A DNA stretch of 64,000 nt from Psychrobacter sp. AH5 (GTDB lineage Bacteria; Pseudomonadota; Gammaproteobacteria; Pseudomonadales; Moraxellaceae), in assembly GCF_040371085.1 (NCBI RefSeq), contig NZ_JAMBMT010000001.1, positions 1,116,001-1,180,000 on the forward strand. Reading direction: 5' to 3'. Shown here piece by piece: positions 1-8,635 of the stretch. The notes below the pieces were generated by a model. The model made no database searches. It had not been told where the DNA came from and was given only the letters and a program-made list of their open reading frames with translations. A program made the position numbers and the translations under genes. Numbering within the stretch: the stretch's first letter is position 1; each line of letters starts with the position of its first letter.

Positions 1-1057
1 GGCCTTTGATCAAACGCGTATACAAGGTTTTGTTAATCTGTACGCCATAATCCATATGACGCACACGGTTGTCTTCGACACCGCGGTTATTTTTCAACAC
101 TAACAGCGACTCGACTTCTAAATGCCATAATGGATAAAACAGCGTTGCCGCCCCGCCGCGCACGCCGCCTTGTGAGCAGCATTTGACTGCGGTTTGGAAT
201 AACTTGTAGAACGGAATACAGCCGGTATGCTGAGCTTCACCGCCGCGAATTGGGCTACCTAGCGCGCGGATGCGACCAGCGTTAATCCCGATACCGGCGC
301 GCTGCGACACATAACGCACGATAGCGCTGGTGGTGGCGTTGATAGAGTCGAGGCTATCACCGCACTCAATGAGCACGCATGAGCTAAACTGACGCGATGG
401 TGTACGCACGCCTGACATGATAGGTGTGGGCAAGGAAATCTTAAACTGTGAGGTGGCATCATAAAAGCGTTTGACGTAGTTTAAACGCTCGCCTTTGTCA
501 TAATTGGCAAATAGACACATACCGACCAGCATGTACAAAAACTGCGGACTCTCATAAACGGTCTTAGTGACGCGATCTTGTACTAAGTATTTACCCGCCA
601 TTTGCTCAACCGCCGCATAAGCAAGATTCATATCGCGCCAGTGATCTAGATAGGCTTCTAGCTCGTCAAATTCCTCGCGGCTATAATCGGCTAGGATGTG
701 CTCATCATACTTGCCCGATTTGGTAAGAGTAGTGACATGATCAAATAGATGCGGCGGGGTAAAACGATTATAAGCGATTTTACGCAGATGAAAGATAGCC
801 AAGCGCGCCGCTAAATACTGATAGTCAGGCGTCTCTTCTGAGATCAAATCAGCAGCCGATTTGATAATAGTCTCATGGATGTCGCGAGTTTTGATACCTT
901 CATAGAACTGAATGTGTGATTTTAGCTCGACTTGTGAGACTGACACATTATCCAAATCGTGGGCGGCCCATTCTATAACCTTATGGATTTTGTCCAAATT
1001 AATAGGCTCAAGACGTCCGTCACGTTTGGTTACTTGGATTTTGTCAATATGTGTCAT
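1..1057 (-). CDS. nrdA: Ribonucleoside-diphosphate reductase alpha subunit, class Ia (partial, N-terminal ~352 residues)
   Basis: Catalytic large subunit of aerobic ribonucleotide reductase, which makes deoxyribonucleotides from ribonucleoside diphosphates in the cytoplasm together with NrdB. I translated the minus strand from the ATG at 1055-1057. The product begins MTHIDKIQVTKRDGRLEPIN and contains the ATP-cone region (KRDG...INLDKIH, then VSQVELKSHIQFYEGIKT). Further on come SLPTPIMSGVRTP, QFSSCVLIECGDSLDSI with the first redox cysteine, and RAGIGINAGRIRALGSPIRGGE. It tracks E. coli NrdA closely by eye. The gene runs off the left edge, so the C-terminal half and any nrdB lie outside. Two NrdR-box-like sequences occur 160-210 bp upstream of the start. 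Confidence 0.96.
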   Translation of the reverse strand, partial: MTHIDKIQVTKRDGRLEPINLDKIHKVIEWAAHDLDNVSVSQVELKSHIQFYEGIKTRDIHETIIKSAADLISEETPDYQYLAARLAIFHLRKIAYNRFTPPHLFDHVTTLTKSGKYDEHILADYSREEFDELEAYLDHWRDMNLAYAAVEQMAGKYLVQDRVTKTVYESPQFLYMLVGMCLFANYDKGERLNYVKRFYDATSQFKISLPTPIMSGVRTPSRQFSSCVLIECGDSLDSINATTSAIVRYVSQRAGIGINAGRIRALGSPIRGGEAQHTGCIPFYKLFQTAVKCCSQGGVRGGAATLFYPLWHLEVESLLVLKNNRGVEDNRVRHMDYGVQINKTLYTRLIKG

Positions 1058-1217
1058 GCTGCCCTCACAAATGTTTTGGTGATATGGATATTAGCCAGTC
1101 AAAAAACTGAGCTATATTATTATCACGCTATACGTTTTTATAACGGTATTAGTACTATGGCTAAGTTTTTTTAGACAAAACAATACCGATAGCCCTAGTG
1201 ATGATAAAAACCACTGA

Positions 1218-1265
1218 GCACTACATATAGCGTGTTTGTTAGTAAGTAGGCACAATATAGCGGGA
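1218..1265. promoter_or_regulatory. Candidate tandem NrdR boxes upstream of nrdA
   Basis: Box 1 at 1218-1233 (gcaCTAcATATAGcgt) matches all strongly conserved positions of the published NrdR-box consensus acaCwAtATaTwGtgt. Box 2 at 1250-1265 (gcaCAATATAgcGgga) is weaker. The conserved CA starts of the two are 32 bp apart, about three helical turns, which is the usual spacing for NrdR pairs. Their place upstream of nrdA fits repression of ribonucleotide reductase by NrdR. Assigned by eye only. Confidence 0.5.
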
Positions 1266-1508
1266 ATAATTTGAAAATGCTATATTGATTTTAGATTGAA
1301 TTTATGTTGTTGCAGGTAGGAGGGTAGTTCAAATTTGAGCAAAGAGTGATGGCATAAGGCTTAGAAGAAATATCGACAATCATAAAATAAATTGTAAAAA
1401 ATCGCTTGTCTTTTGCTTTTGTCACTCTAAGTTTTTTATCGCTATTAAATAGCAGCGCAATAGTAAAATAGCGGCAAGGATTGTACCCGATACTGCCTGT
1501 TAATACCA

Positions 1509-1537
1509 TAAAAAATCGTCACCCAGAGAGTGACGAT
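1509..1537 (-). terminator. Rho-independent terminator of the YbeD-like gene
   Basis: A perfect 8-bp stem (ATCGTCAC at 1515-1522 with GTGACGAT at 1530-1537) and a 7-nt loop. On the minus strand it is followed by a run of T (A run at 1510-1515 on the plus strand). It lies about 70 bp downstream of the stop at 1606. Confidence 0.8.
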
Positions 1538-1605
1538 AATCAAAGTAATCAACAGAGCCACTTATCTAACGATATCATAATTAGCGGATAAGCAGATTTA
1601 ACTCA

Positions 1606-1962
1606 TTAAATGACTGTGCGTACTGTTTTGGCATTATCAAGCGCGGCGTAGAGGTTGTTCACTTGCTCAACCGAGGTTAGATATAAGTTGACTCGCACCG
1701 AATGGAAGCGGCCTGTTTTTGACGGTTTTACTTGCACAGAAGCTAAGTCAAAATCTGGAAATTGACTTCCTAAAATAAGTTTCACCTCATTGAGTAAGCT
1801 GTCATGCTCGCCCTCATTACCGATGATGCTCATAGGATAATTCATAGGAAATTGCCAAAGCTCAGGATTTTGGACATCAGTTTTTTTGCCTTTGATCTCA
1901 TTATTGCCTAATGACACATCAGAGACATTGACTTCTTTCTTAGGGGGTTGGTTATCACTCAT
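1606..1962 (-). CDS. DUF493/YbeD-like small protein
   Basis: A 118-residue protein. The C-terminal ~85 residues resemble the YbeD (DUF493) family: WQFPMNYPMSIIGNE, then a hydrophobic stretch, SKTGRFHSVRVNLYL and VEQVNNLYAAL. YbeD is a small ACT-like ferredoxin-fold protein of unclear role, next to lipB in enterics. Here it stands alone between nrdA and rpoD with its own terminator. The N-terminal ~35 residues (PPKKEVNVSDVSLGNNEIKGKK) are polar and probably disordered, and make it somewhat longer than the E. coli protein. The family call is from memory of motifs. No function can be inferred from context. Confidence 0.8.
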   Translation of the reverse strand: MSDNQPPKKEVNVSDVSLGNNEIKGKKTDVQNPELWQFPMNYPMSIIGNEGEHDSLLNEVKLILGSQFPDFDLASVQVKPSKTGRFHSVRVNLYLTSVEQVNNLYAALDNAKTVRTVI

Positions 1963-2045
1963 GGGTAATCCTTATCATTGAATTATAGTTTATATTTTTG
2001 ATTTAAAAAGCAGCAAAGCTCGTTGCTATATTTATATGCTAAGCC

Positions 2046-2076
2046 ACAAAAAAGCTGAGACTCAAGCTCAGCTTTT
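2046..2076 (-). terminator. Rho-independent terminator of rpoD
   Basis: A perfect 10-bp stem (AAAAGCTGAG at 2050-2059 with CTCAGCTTTT at 2067-2076) and a 7-nt loop, followed on the minus strand by a T run. It lies 70 bp past the rpoD stop. Confidence 0.85.
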
Positions 2077-2144
2077 AAGGTTATTGCTTATTTTATACTC
2101 AAAAGCTAAAGTCTTTATAAGGACTGAAGCTTTTGATTTCAAGA

Positions 2145-4058
2145 TTAGTCATTCTCAAGGAACGAGCGTAGATGCTCAGAGCGTGAGGGATGACGTAGTT
2201 TACGTAGGGCTTTGGCTTCGATCTGACGAATACGCTCACGGGTGACGTCGAACTGCTTGCCGACTTCCTCTAGGGTATGATCGGTTGGCATATCGATTCC
2301 AAAACGCATTTTTAGCACGCGCGCTTCACGTTCGGTCAAGTTACCTAACACATCGCGAGTAGCTTCACGCAGACCTGCTGAGGTGGCATCATCGACGGGA
2401 CTTGAAATCGTTGAATCCTCGATGAAATCACCTAAGTGCGAATCTTCATCATCACCGATTGGCGTCTCCATAGAGATGGGCTCTTTAGCGATTTTTAGCA
2501 CTTTACGCACCTTAACCTCATCCATCTCTAGACGTTCGCCCAATTCCTCAGGAGTTGGCTCGCGGCCCATCTCTTGCAAGAGTTGACGTGAGACACGGTT
2601 AATCTTGTTAATCGTCTCAATCATGTGCACCGGAATACGGATAGTACGCGCCTGATCGGCGATAGAGCGGGTAATGGCCTGACGAATCCACCAAGTAGCG
2701 TAGGTTGAGAACTTATAACCACGGCGATATTCAAACTTATCAACCGCTTTCATCAAGCCAATGTTACCTTCTTGAATCAGATCCAAGAACTGTAGACCAC
2801 GGTTGGTGTACTTTTTGGCGATAGAGATAACCAGACGAAGGTTAGCTTCGACCATCTCTTTTTTAGCACGGCGCGCTTTGGCTTCACCCACTGCCATACG
2901 GCGGGCGACGTCTTTCATATCGTGAATCTCCATGTCGAGCTTTTGCTCATAATCACGGATTTTGCGCTGCAATAAGATCACATCATCAACGACTTTTTCT
3001 AACGTCTCGCTAAAGGCAGGCTTGCCTTTGAGACGCTCAGTAAGCCAATCAACATTAGTCTCATTGCTTGGGAAAGTCTTACGAAACTCAGAGCGCGGCA
3101 TACGACCACGGCGAATCACTAGGCGCATGATTTGACGCTCTTGTTTACGCACATCATCATAGACATCATGCATGATTGCCATTACTTGATCGGACATGCG
3201 GTTATTGAGCTTTAGCATCATAAAGCGCTCAGCCAATAGAGCATAAGCGGCTTTGGCTTGCTCGCTACCACGGCCATAGTCAAGTAGCGCTTTTTTGGCA
3301 GTGATAAATAGTGCTTCAATCTCTTCTATGCGAATACGCACCTCTTCTGGATCGATACCGCCAGTTTCTTCTTCGACCTCATCTTCAACGGTGTCGTCTT
3401 CGTCTTCATCCTCGTCATCGATATCTTTGGCTTTAACCTTGATAATAGGAGGATTGTCTCTCTCCTCTTTTGCTTTTTCTCTTTCTTCTTTGACTCGCTC
3501 TTTTTCTTCTTTGGCTGCGATGCGATCCTCTTCGGTTTCTGGATCCAAAAAGCCTGTGATGACATCAGAGAGTTTTTTCTCACCCTCGACTACTTTTTGA
3601 TACTCATCAAGCACGAATTGTACCGTGCCTGGCCAGTAAGCCATCGCATGCTGGACGTCACGAATACCTTCCTCGATACGCTTAGCAATAGCAATCTCGC
3701 CTTCACGCGTCAATAGATCGACCGTACCCATCTCGCGCATATACATACGCACAGGATCAGTGGTGCGACCAGGCTCAGTCTCAACAGAGGCGAGTACCGC
3801 TGCCGCTTCATCGGCTGCCATATCATCGTCACTTGAGTCATCATTCATCAAGATATCATCAGCGTCAGGCGCAGACTCAAAAATCTTAATCCCAACGTCT
3901 GTCAGCATTTGGACGATATCTTCGATCTGATCGCTTTCGGTAATGGAGTCAGGGAGCTGGTCATTCACCTCAGCATAGGTTAGATACCCTTGCTCTTTAC
4001 CCATCTGAATTAGGGTAGCTAGCTGGGAGGTGGACTTAGATAAGGAATTATCGTTCAT
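2145..4058 (-). CDS. rpoD: RNA polymerase primary sigma factor RpoD (sigma-70)
   Basis: Housekeeping sigma factor, about 637 residues from the ATG at 4056-4058 ([17 protein letters not shown]). A longer in-frame start at 4115 would add 19 residues that do not look like sigma region 1.1, so the shorter start is preferred. Visible: region 1.1 ([14 protein letters not shown]), region 1.2 ([21 protein letters not shown]) and a non-conserved acidic segment ([18 protein letters not shown]). Regions 2.1-2.4 contain [19 protein letters not shown] and [14 protein letters not shown]. Region 4.2 contains the helix-turn-helix [20 protein letters not shown]. It lies downstream of dnaG on the same strand, as in the classical macromolecular synthesis operon. 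The 470-bp gap suggests it also has its own promoter. Confidence 0.98.
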   Translation of the reverse strand: MNDNSLSKSTSQLATLIQMGKEQGYLTYAEVNDQLPDSITESDQIEDIVQMLTDVGIKIFESAPDADDILMNDDSSDDDMAADEAAAVLASVETEPGRTTDPVRMYMREMGTVDLLTREGEIAIAKRIEEGIRDVQHAMAYWPGTVQFVLDEYQKVVEGEKKLSDVITGFLDPETEEDRIAAKEEKERVKEEREKAKEERDNPPIIKVKAKDIDDEDEDEDDTVEDEVEEETGGIDPEEVRIRIEEIEALFITAKKALLDYGRGSEQAKAAYALLAERFMMLKLNNRMSDQVMAIMHDVYDDVRKQERQIMRLVIRRGRMPRSEFRKTFPSNETNVDWLTERLKGKPAFSETLEKVVDDVILLQRKIRDYEQKLDMEIHDMKDVARRMAVGEAKARRAKKEMVEANLRLVISIAKKYTNRGLQFLDLIQEGNIGLMKAVDKFEYRRGYKFSTYATWWIRQAITRSIADQARTIRIPVHMIETINKINRVSRQLLQEMGREPTPEELGERLEMDEVKVRKVLKIAKEPISMETPIGDDEDSHLGDFIEDSTISSPVDDATSAGLREATRDVLGNLTEREARVLKMRFGIDMPTDHTLEEVGKQFDVTRERIRQIEAKALRKLRHPSRSEHLRSFLEND

Positions 4059-4532
4059 AAATACTCGCTTGCATCGGGCATTGTTACAATAAAATAGAGC
4101 AACCTCTAAAAGCACTGAATATCTCAGTCACTTTTATTCCTCTAAAGGTTTGCTGAACAATCATTGCAACAATGAGTTGATATGAATAAGGGCTCAAAAA
4201 CATCAATAAAACGGCTAAATAAAGTAGTAGGGCTAATCTTATTTAGCTACTCCAAATTTACTATGCAAAATAATTCAAACTGCAAAAAGGCACACAAAGT
4301 ATGATATAAAAATACTACATAGTCGCTATTAACGGCGTAGTTTAACACAGACGCTCTAAAGGAGACTATCGGCATTAAAAGCAGTATAAGGATAACTTTT
4401 ATTAACTATCACGCGCTTAGCGCTGATTTTAAATGCCTATTGGGCATAATCATAGATGATGGGGCCAGTAGCTATGATTTTAAAGGGCTTAGCTATTATA
4501 AATGTCATTTGCTCAAAATTTTTACTGCAAAA
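4059..4532. other. dnaG-rpoD intergenic region
   Basis: About 470 bp with no supported gene. An imperfect inverted repeat (gctaaataa around 4214-4222 with ttatttagc around 4239-4247) could be a weak terminator or attenuator after dnaG on the minus strand, because it is followed there by a short T-rich stretch. The rpoD promoter should lie in this region, but I could not pick one hexamer pair with confidence. Confidence 0.5.
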
Positions 4533-6707
4533 TCAACTACTGATCATTTGTGCTGATTGCTCAGCCTGCTGCGCTCGTAGCCAGTCGCTTAAGCGCTGAC
4601 TTTGCATGCGCACAATAGTCGCTTTGACATAATCAGGATTTTTAATCAGCTTTCTCATATGACGCTCTAATAGTTGACTGACTAAGTTCTCGATTAGCTC
4701 ATCGACGCTTAAGATGTTTCTGGACATTAACGTTTTATAAAAGCTGCTCCAGTGACGACCTAAAGTCGCTTGATTTGTCGCATCAAGGTTTGAGAGTACA
4801 AAATGCGCTGCCGCGTTAGCATCTTTTGGTAGGTGCTTTGCACAGCGTTTAATGGTGCTAACCAGCTCCAGTAAGCCGCTATCTTGTAAGTCCTCCCAAA
4901 CCACAGCGCGCGTAGCATCACTTGAGGCTTTTTGTTCAATATGGGCAGGCAGTTTTAAGTTATTGAGTCCCGCTTGTTGCCAAATAGCCTCGATAGGATC
5001 GTCTATTAACGCTTGCGGCTGAAACAAAAAGCATAGCTGCAACTGCTGGCTAATGGTCATCTCGCCATCAAAATCTAATAAGGCATCTTTGGCAGCCGCG
5101 TTCTGACTGCGCCTGCCGCCTAGCTTTTGATAAATATCATTGTTAAGCAGGTAACGAAAGCTACTGCCTTTAGGCAATAAAGTCGTTAGCGTTCGCACTT
5201 GTGACATCAGCTTAGCTTTGCCTTCAGCCAGGCTCATATCATAGCGCTCGCTTAGATAAGCAAAGATGTATTGCGATAAGGGCACAGCATTTTTGATCTG
5301 CTCGCGCATAGCATCGGCACCGTTACTTTTTATAAAAGTATCGGGATCATGATTATTAGGTAGCGTCAAAAACCTAAGCTCTTTGTCATCAGCGAGCACA
5401 GGCAGTGCTATCTCTAGCGTGCGCCAAGCGGCCTTTTGTCCAGCGCTATCTCCATCAAAGCTTAAGGTCAGAGTAGGATTTAAGGTGAGTAGCCGCGAGA
5501 TTTGACTCTCATTGATAGCCGTGCCCATCGAGGCCACCGCGCCATAAATCCCTGCTTGATAAAGGGCGATGACATCCATGTAGCCTTCGACCACAAGCCA
5601 GCTATCGGCGCGCTGTTGCCGCGACTCATAATAGCCGTAGAGCACATGCTGCTTATGAAAGACGGGCGAGTCTGATGAGTTGATATATTTAGGTTTTACC
5701 TCATCATCGAGCGCGCGCCCGCCAAAACCTATCGTGCGTCCTTGATTGTCACGAATAGGGAAGATAATCCGATCGCGCAGTAGATCGTAATCGCGGCCTG
5801 AGTCTGATTGACGTACTAACCCTAGCGCCTTTAACCCTTCAATATCTTGCGGAAATTCATGCTCAAGGTGCTGCCAACCAAAAGGCGCGTAGCCTAAGCC
5901 AAAGGTTTCGATACTTTGTTCACTGACGCCGCGAGCACTAAAATAATGCTTGGCATGCGGATGAGTGGCCAAATTGCGCTGATAAAACTGCTGAATCTGC
6001 TCTAATAGCTCATACAAATTGCCTTCTTGCTCATTGACACTGTCATTGACACTGTCATTGGTATTAGCGCCAATACCAGCATGGTCTAGCGTCAGCGAAT
6101 GCTCATCAGCGCTATGCCACTCAGGCGGCTGATTGTGATAGTCGCTAGCATGATAATCGGCGCTATAAGGTATAGCTGCTGGTAACTGGCCATAATGTTG
6201 ATCATAAGCTTCAGGGCTATGGTAGGGGTCATAGTCAGTATAGTTAGCCTGACTATTATAATCACTGTAATAATCAGGCGGCGCTGAGTCTGATAAAGAT
6301 GTCGATTGCGCTGCTGTTGAAGGCGGTTGTTTTGAAGGAGCTATTGTCGTTATTCGAGCGACAGGCGCCCGGGCTTTGGGTTTGCTGCGCTGATAGCTGA
6401 CGTTTTTTTGCTCGTCTTTGGGAACTTCGATACCCGTTTGTTTGGACAGCTCATCGACTGCCTCCATAAACGTCAGATTTTCATAATCACGCAAAAAACT
6501 AATAGCGTTGCCGCCGACACTACAGCCAAAACAGTGATAGATGTTTTTTTGTGGATTAACATAAAAAGAGGGCGATTTTTCACCATGAAAAGGGCAGCAG
6601 CCCTTGTACTCGTTTCCGGCACGTTTAAGCGTAGTATGACGGCCAATAAGGCTAATCAAGTCAGCTTGGCTATTTAGTTGCTCGAGGATATGGTTTGGAA
6701 TACTCAT
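4533..6707 (-). CDS. dnaG: DNA primase DnaG, with an unusually long linker
   Basis: Makes RNA primers at the replication fork in partnership with DnaB helicase. 724 residues, against roughly 580 in E. coli. The CHC2 zinc-binding domain is at the N-terminus, with ligands C38, H41, C59 and C62 (CCPFHGEKSPSFY... YHCFGC). The polymerase core starts near residue 235 (YELLEQIQQFYQRNLATHP) and includes RIIFPIRDNQGRTIGFGGRAL. The TOPRIM motifs are LVVEGYMDVIALYQAG and LSFDGDSAGQKAAW. The C-terminal ~170 residues are the divergent helicase-binding domain. The extra length is mostly a Tyr/Asp/Ser/Gln-rich linker at residues ~105-235, between zinc finger and core, with an in-frame repeat (NDSVNDSVN). 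No strong Shine-Dalgarno sequence is visible, but the start fits the family. Confidence 0.97.
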   Translation of the reverse strand: MSIPNHILEQLNSQADLISLIGRHTTLKRAGNEYKGCCPFHGEKSPSFYVNPQKNIYHCFGCSVGGNAISFLRDYENLTFMEAVDELSKQTGIEVPKDEQKNVSYQRSKPKARAPVARITTIAPSKQPPSTAAQSTSLSDSAPPDYYSDYNSQANYTDYDPYHSPEAYDQHYGQLPAAIPYSADYHASDYHNQPPEWHSADEHSLTLDHAGIGANTNDSVNDSVNEQEGNLYELLEQIQQFYQRNLATHPHAKHYFSARGVSEQSIETFGLGYAPFGWQHLEHEFPQDIEGLKALGLVRQSDSGRDYDLLRDRIIFPIRDNQGRTIGFGGRALDDEVKPKYINSSDSPVFHKQHVLYGYYESRQQRADSWLVVEGYMDVIALYQAGIYGAVASMGTAINESQISRLLTLNPTLTLSFDGDSAGQKAAWRTLEIALPVLADDKELRFLTLPNNHDPDTFIKSNGADAMREQIKNAVPLSQYIFAYLSERYDMSLAEGKAKLMSQVRTLTTLLPKGSSFRYLLNNDIYQKLGGRRSQNAAAKDALLDFDGEMTISQQLQLCFLFQPQALIDDPIEAIWQQAGLNNLKLPAHIEQKASSDATRAVVWEDLQDSGLLELVSTIKRCAKHLPKDANAAAHFVLSNLDATNQATLGRHWSSFYKTLMSRNILSVDELIENLVSQLLERHMRKLIKNPDYVKATIVRMQSQRLSDWLRAQQAEQSAQMISS
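6031..6060. repeat. 12-bp tandem repeat inside the dnaG linker
   Basis: The unit TCATTGACACTG occurs twice in direct tandem (6031-6054), followed by a half copy (TCATTG). It encodes repeated NDSV/VNDS residues in the low-complexity linker of primase. It is in frame, so changes in copy number would only change linker length. Confidence 0.8.
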
Positions 6708-6769
6708 AAGGACAAATATTTTACCATAGACATCAAAAAATACTGACTTTTATTAAAAACAGCAAACGC

Positions 6770-6800
6770 AAATAAGGCCAACGATAGCGTTGACCTTATT
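6770..6800 (-). terminator. Probable terminator of bamD
   Basis: A 13-bp stem (AATAAGGCCAACG at 6771-6783 with CGTTGACCTTATT at 6788-6800) with one wobble pair and a 4-nt loop. It lies 70 bp beyond the bamD stop and before dnaG. The T tract on the minus strand is short, so termination may be partial and let transcription run into dnaG. Confidence 0.6.
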
Positions 6801-6868
6801 ACTATTCATCTGTGTTAATAATAGTGAAGTTGTGAGGCTAAAAACTAAGTGAATACTAATGGTATTAG

Positions 6869-8098
6869 CTATTGAGCTTCTTCTTCAACCACATCTGTAT
6901 TAGCAGGCGCTAAGCGGATACGGTCGCGACCATCATCATTAGGCAAAGTGGTGCGGCGGGTAGGATTGACGTTCTGCGGATCGACAGAGGCTTCTCTAGC
7001 AGCGGCGCTGGCACTACCTTGACCTGAGACTTGTTCGGTCGAGCTTTCAGGCAACCCTAAACCGATATTGACACCGCGACTACGCTCAGTAGATAGGTTA
7101 GTCAAAGGAGCGTTTTGATTGCTTAATGCGGCTTGATTATTACTTGGTAATCTCAGCTGCGTAGCACTGCGGATGATTTGCTCTTTGGTCGCACCTGTAT
7201 ATTGACCGCTGGCTACAGAGGTATCGCTAATACCAGAGCGGCCCAGCTTACCAAAAGTGACTTTATTGAGCCAGTTGCGATCACGCTTAGTATTGAGCTT
7301 GACTTGTCCCTCTTTAGTGAGCCAATTTGGATAATTAATCTGTAGTAAGGTTTGATATTCTTGCGCCAAATCAGTAATACCCAATTGCTGATGAGCATAC
7401 GCCAAAATAGCTAGCGCTTCAGGCACTGACTCACTTAGGGGATAGTACTGTACCACCCATTTAGCACGGTTGACGGCCGCGACATAGGCGGCGCGCTCAA
7501 TGTACCAATTGGCCGCTGTCAGCTCACTTTGGGCAAACTGATTATAAATAAAAGTCATACGCTGAGCGGCATCAGGCGAGTATGGGCTACTAGGGTACTT
7601 ATTAATAAGCTCTTGAAAATTAGCAAAAGCAATACGTAAATAAGAGGTATCGCGCTCAGCTTGGTTCATCTTAAATAGCTTTAGGCCTTCAGAGGAGCCT
7701 TCCATATTTGCCACGCCGCGCACATAATAAGCATAGCTAACTTGCGGGTTTGAAGGATAAAGGCGAATAAACTGTTCGGCGCTGGCCGCGGCTAGCTCAT
7801 AGCTGCCGCTTTGATACTGCGCGTACATGAGATCAAGGAGCGCTTGCTCAGCATATTGGCCAGTAGGATAAAAGGTGCGCAAATTATTCAAATCTTCGAT
7901 AGCTTGGTTATAGCGGCCTTTATCGATTTGAGTAATGGCATCACTATAATAAGCTTGTTCAGATTTTTCAGCCTTTTCGACGGCGTCTACATCTTTACCT
8001 GTGAGGTTCTTAAAAGTCTGGCAGCCGACTAAGCTTACACTTAGAGAAAGCAAGGTTATTGAAGATAATTTGATAAACGTGTTGCCTACAGGGCGCAT
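6869..8098 (-). CDS. bamD: Outer membrane protein assembly factor BamD (ComL), with a C-terminal extension
   Basis: Outer-membrane lipoprotein of the BAM complex, which folds beta-barrel proteins together with BamA. A signal peptide ends in the lipobox SLVGC, with Cys26 as the lipidated residue. TPR-like repeats follow from about residue 45 to 270 (YYSDAITQIDKGRYNQAIEDL, FYPTGQYAEQALLDLMYAQY, FQELINKYPSSPYSPDAAQRM, YYPLSESVPEALAILAYAH). At 409 residues it is much longer than the ~245 residues of E. coli BamD. The extra ~130 residues are a low-complexity, polar tail (residues ~280-409) ending in an acidic VVEEEAQ. The gene is divergent from rluD, a pairing common in gammaproteobacteria. Confidence 0.95.
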   Translation of the reverse strand: MRPVGNTFIKLSSITLLSLSVSLVGCQTFKNLTGKDVDAVEKAEKSEQAYYSDAITQIDKGRYNQAIEDLNNLRTFYPTGQYAEQALLDLMYAQYQSGSYELAAASAEQFIRLYPSNPQVSYAYYVRGVANMEGSSEGLKLFKMNQAERDTSYLRIAFANFQELINKYPSSPYSPDAAQRMTFIYNQFAQSELTAANWYIERAAYVAAVNRAKWVVQYYPLSESVPEALAILAYAHQQLGITDLAQEYQTLLQINYPNWLTKEGQVKLNTKRDRNWLNKVTFGKLGRSGISDTSVASGQYTGATKEQIIRSATQLRLPSNNQAALSNQNAPLTNLSTERSRGVNIGLGLPESSTEQVSGQGSASAAAREASVDPQNVNPTRRTTLPNDDGRDRIRLAPANTDVVEEEAQ

Positions 8099-8635
8099 AC
8101 TTCTCTCCGCACAAAATACATAATAGCAGCGGCGCTATCATGCTAAATAATAGGTTAATGATAAAAGACAGTAGTAGCTCAACTCATAGGCTACCAGCAA
8201 AGTTCTGCCTACTTTATAGAATAATACAAGCTTCGTCTATTTTTTCAGGGTTTATTTTCGCAAGCGAAGCGGCTTTAGTTAAGATAGTGCGGCCAAATTG
8301 CAACCTTATTTTAGCATTGGGTATCAGCTTGGCACAGCTACTGCGACAGTTTAGCATGAGCGGCGCTAATGGGCGATAATGAATACGGCGGCAATCGCCA
8401 AATATACAGTAAATTACCGCCATGTTATAGTTCTGAGAGTTAGCCAAAGGGCACTAAATAACACAATAACGGCTAGATAACTTAGCGAGGCGTTACGGCT
8501 CGAGCAGTTGCCATGCTACAATATGGCAATTATTTAACGGGCATTTTGGCTTGATAGTCTATAAACTTAGCTGTCAGATCACTGCCTACATTTTAAAAAG
8601 CTCACTATGGTGACTTTACAACTACTGAAACCGCT
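8099..8635. other. bamD-rluD divergent intergenic region
   Basis: About 540 bp carrying the promoters of the two divergent genes. Overlapping reading frames on both strands (8140-8379 plus, 8214-8447 minus) show no known motif or clear ribosome binding site. I do not support them as genes. Confidence 0.6.
8508..8529 (+). promoter_or_regulatory. Candidate extended -10 promoter of rluD within an inverted repeat
   Basis: TACAAT at 8517-8522 is preceded by TG (8514-8515), an extended -10 pattern. It lies about 115 bp upstream of rluD. The element is bracketed by a perfect 7-bp inverted repeat, TTGCCAT (8508-8514) and ATGGCAA (8523-8529), which could be an operator or simply a hairpin. No good -35 hexamer is visible. 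Confidence 0.35.

Larger units (their letters stand above)
1058..1605. other. Intergenic region between nrdA and the YbeD-like gene
   Basis: About 550 bp of AT-rich DNA. It holds the candidate NrdR boxes and the terminator of the gene at 1606-1962. I see no convincing gene: a 72-residue minus-strand reading frame at 1291-1509 has no recognisable domain and no clear ribosome binding site. Confidence 0.7.

Noticed and set aside
1291..1509. 72-residue minus-strand frame upstream of nrdA
   Set aside because: Composition like translated AT-rich DNA and no ribosome site. It ends in the region of the NrdR boxes.
3295..3600. Ser-rich reading frame opposite the acidic segment of rpoD, and a Lys-rich one in another frame (3326-3583)
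   Set aside because: Both are mirror images of the Asp/Glu-rich codons of sigma region 1; no ribosome site, no domain.
5888..5899. TAGCCTAAGCC in dnaG as another motif copy
   Set aside because: It lies inside coding sequence, lacks the A-rich start and the final A, and is short enough to be chance.
8140..8447. Overlapping frames on both strands in the bamD-rluD gap (79 and 77 residues)
   Set aside because: No known motif and no clear ribosome site. They occupy the space needed for two divergent promoters.
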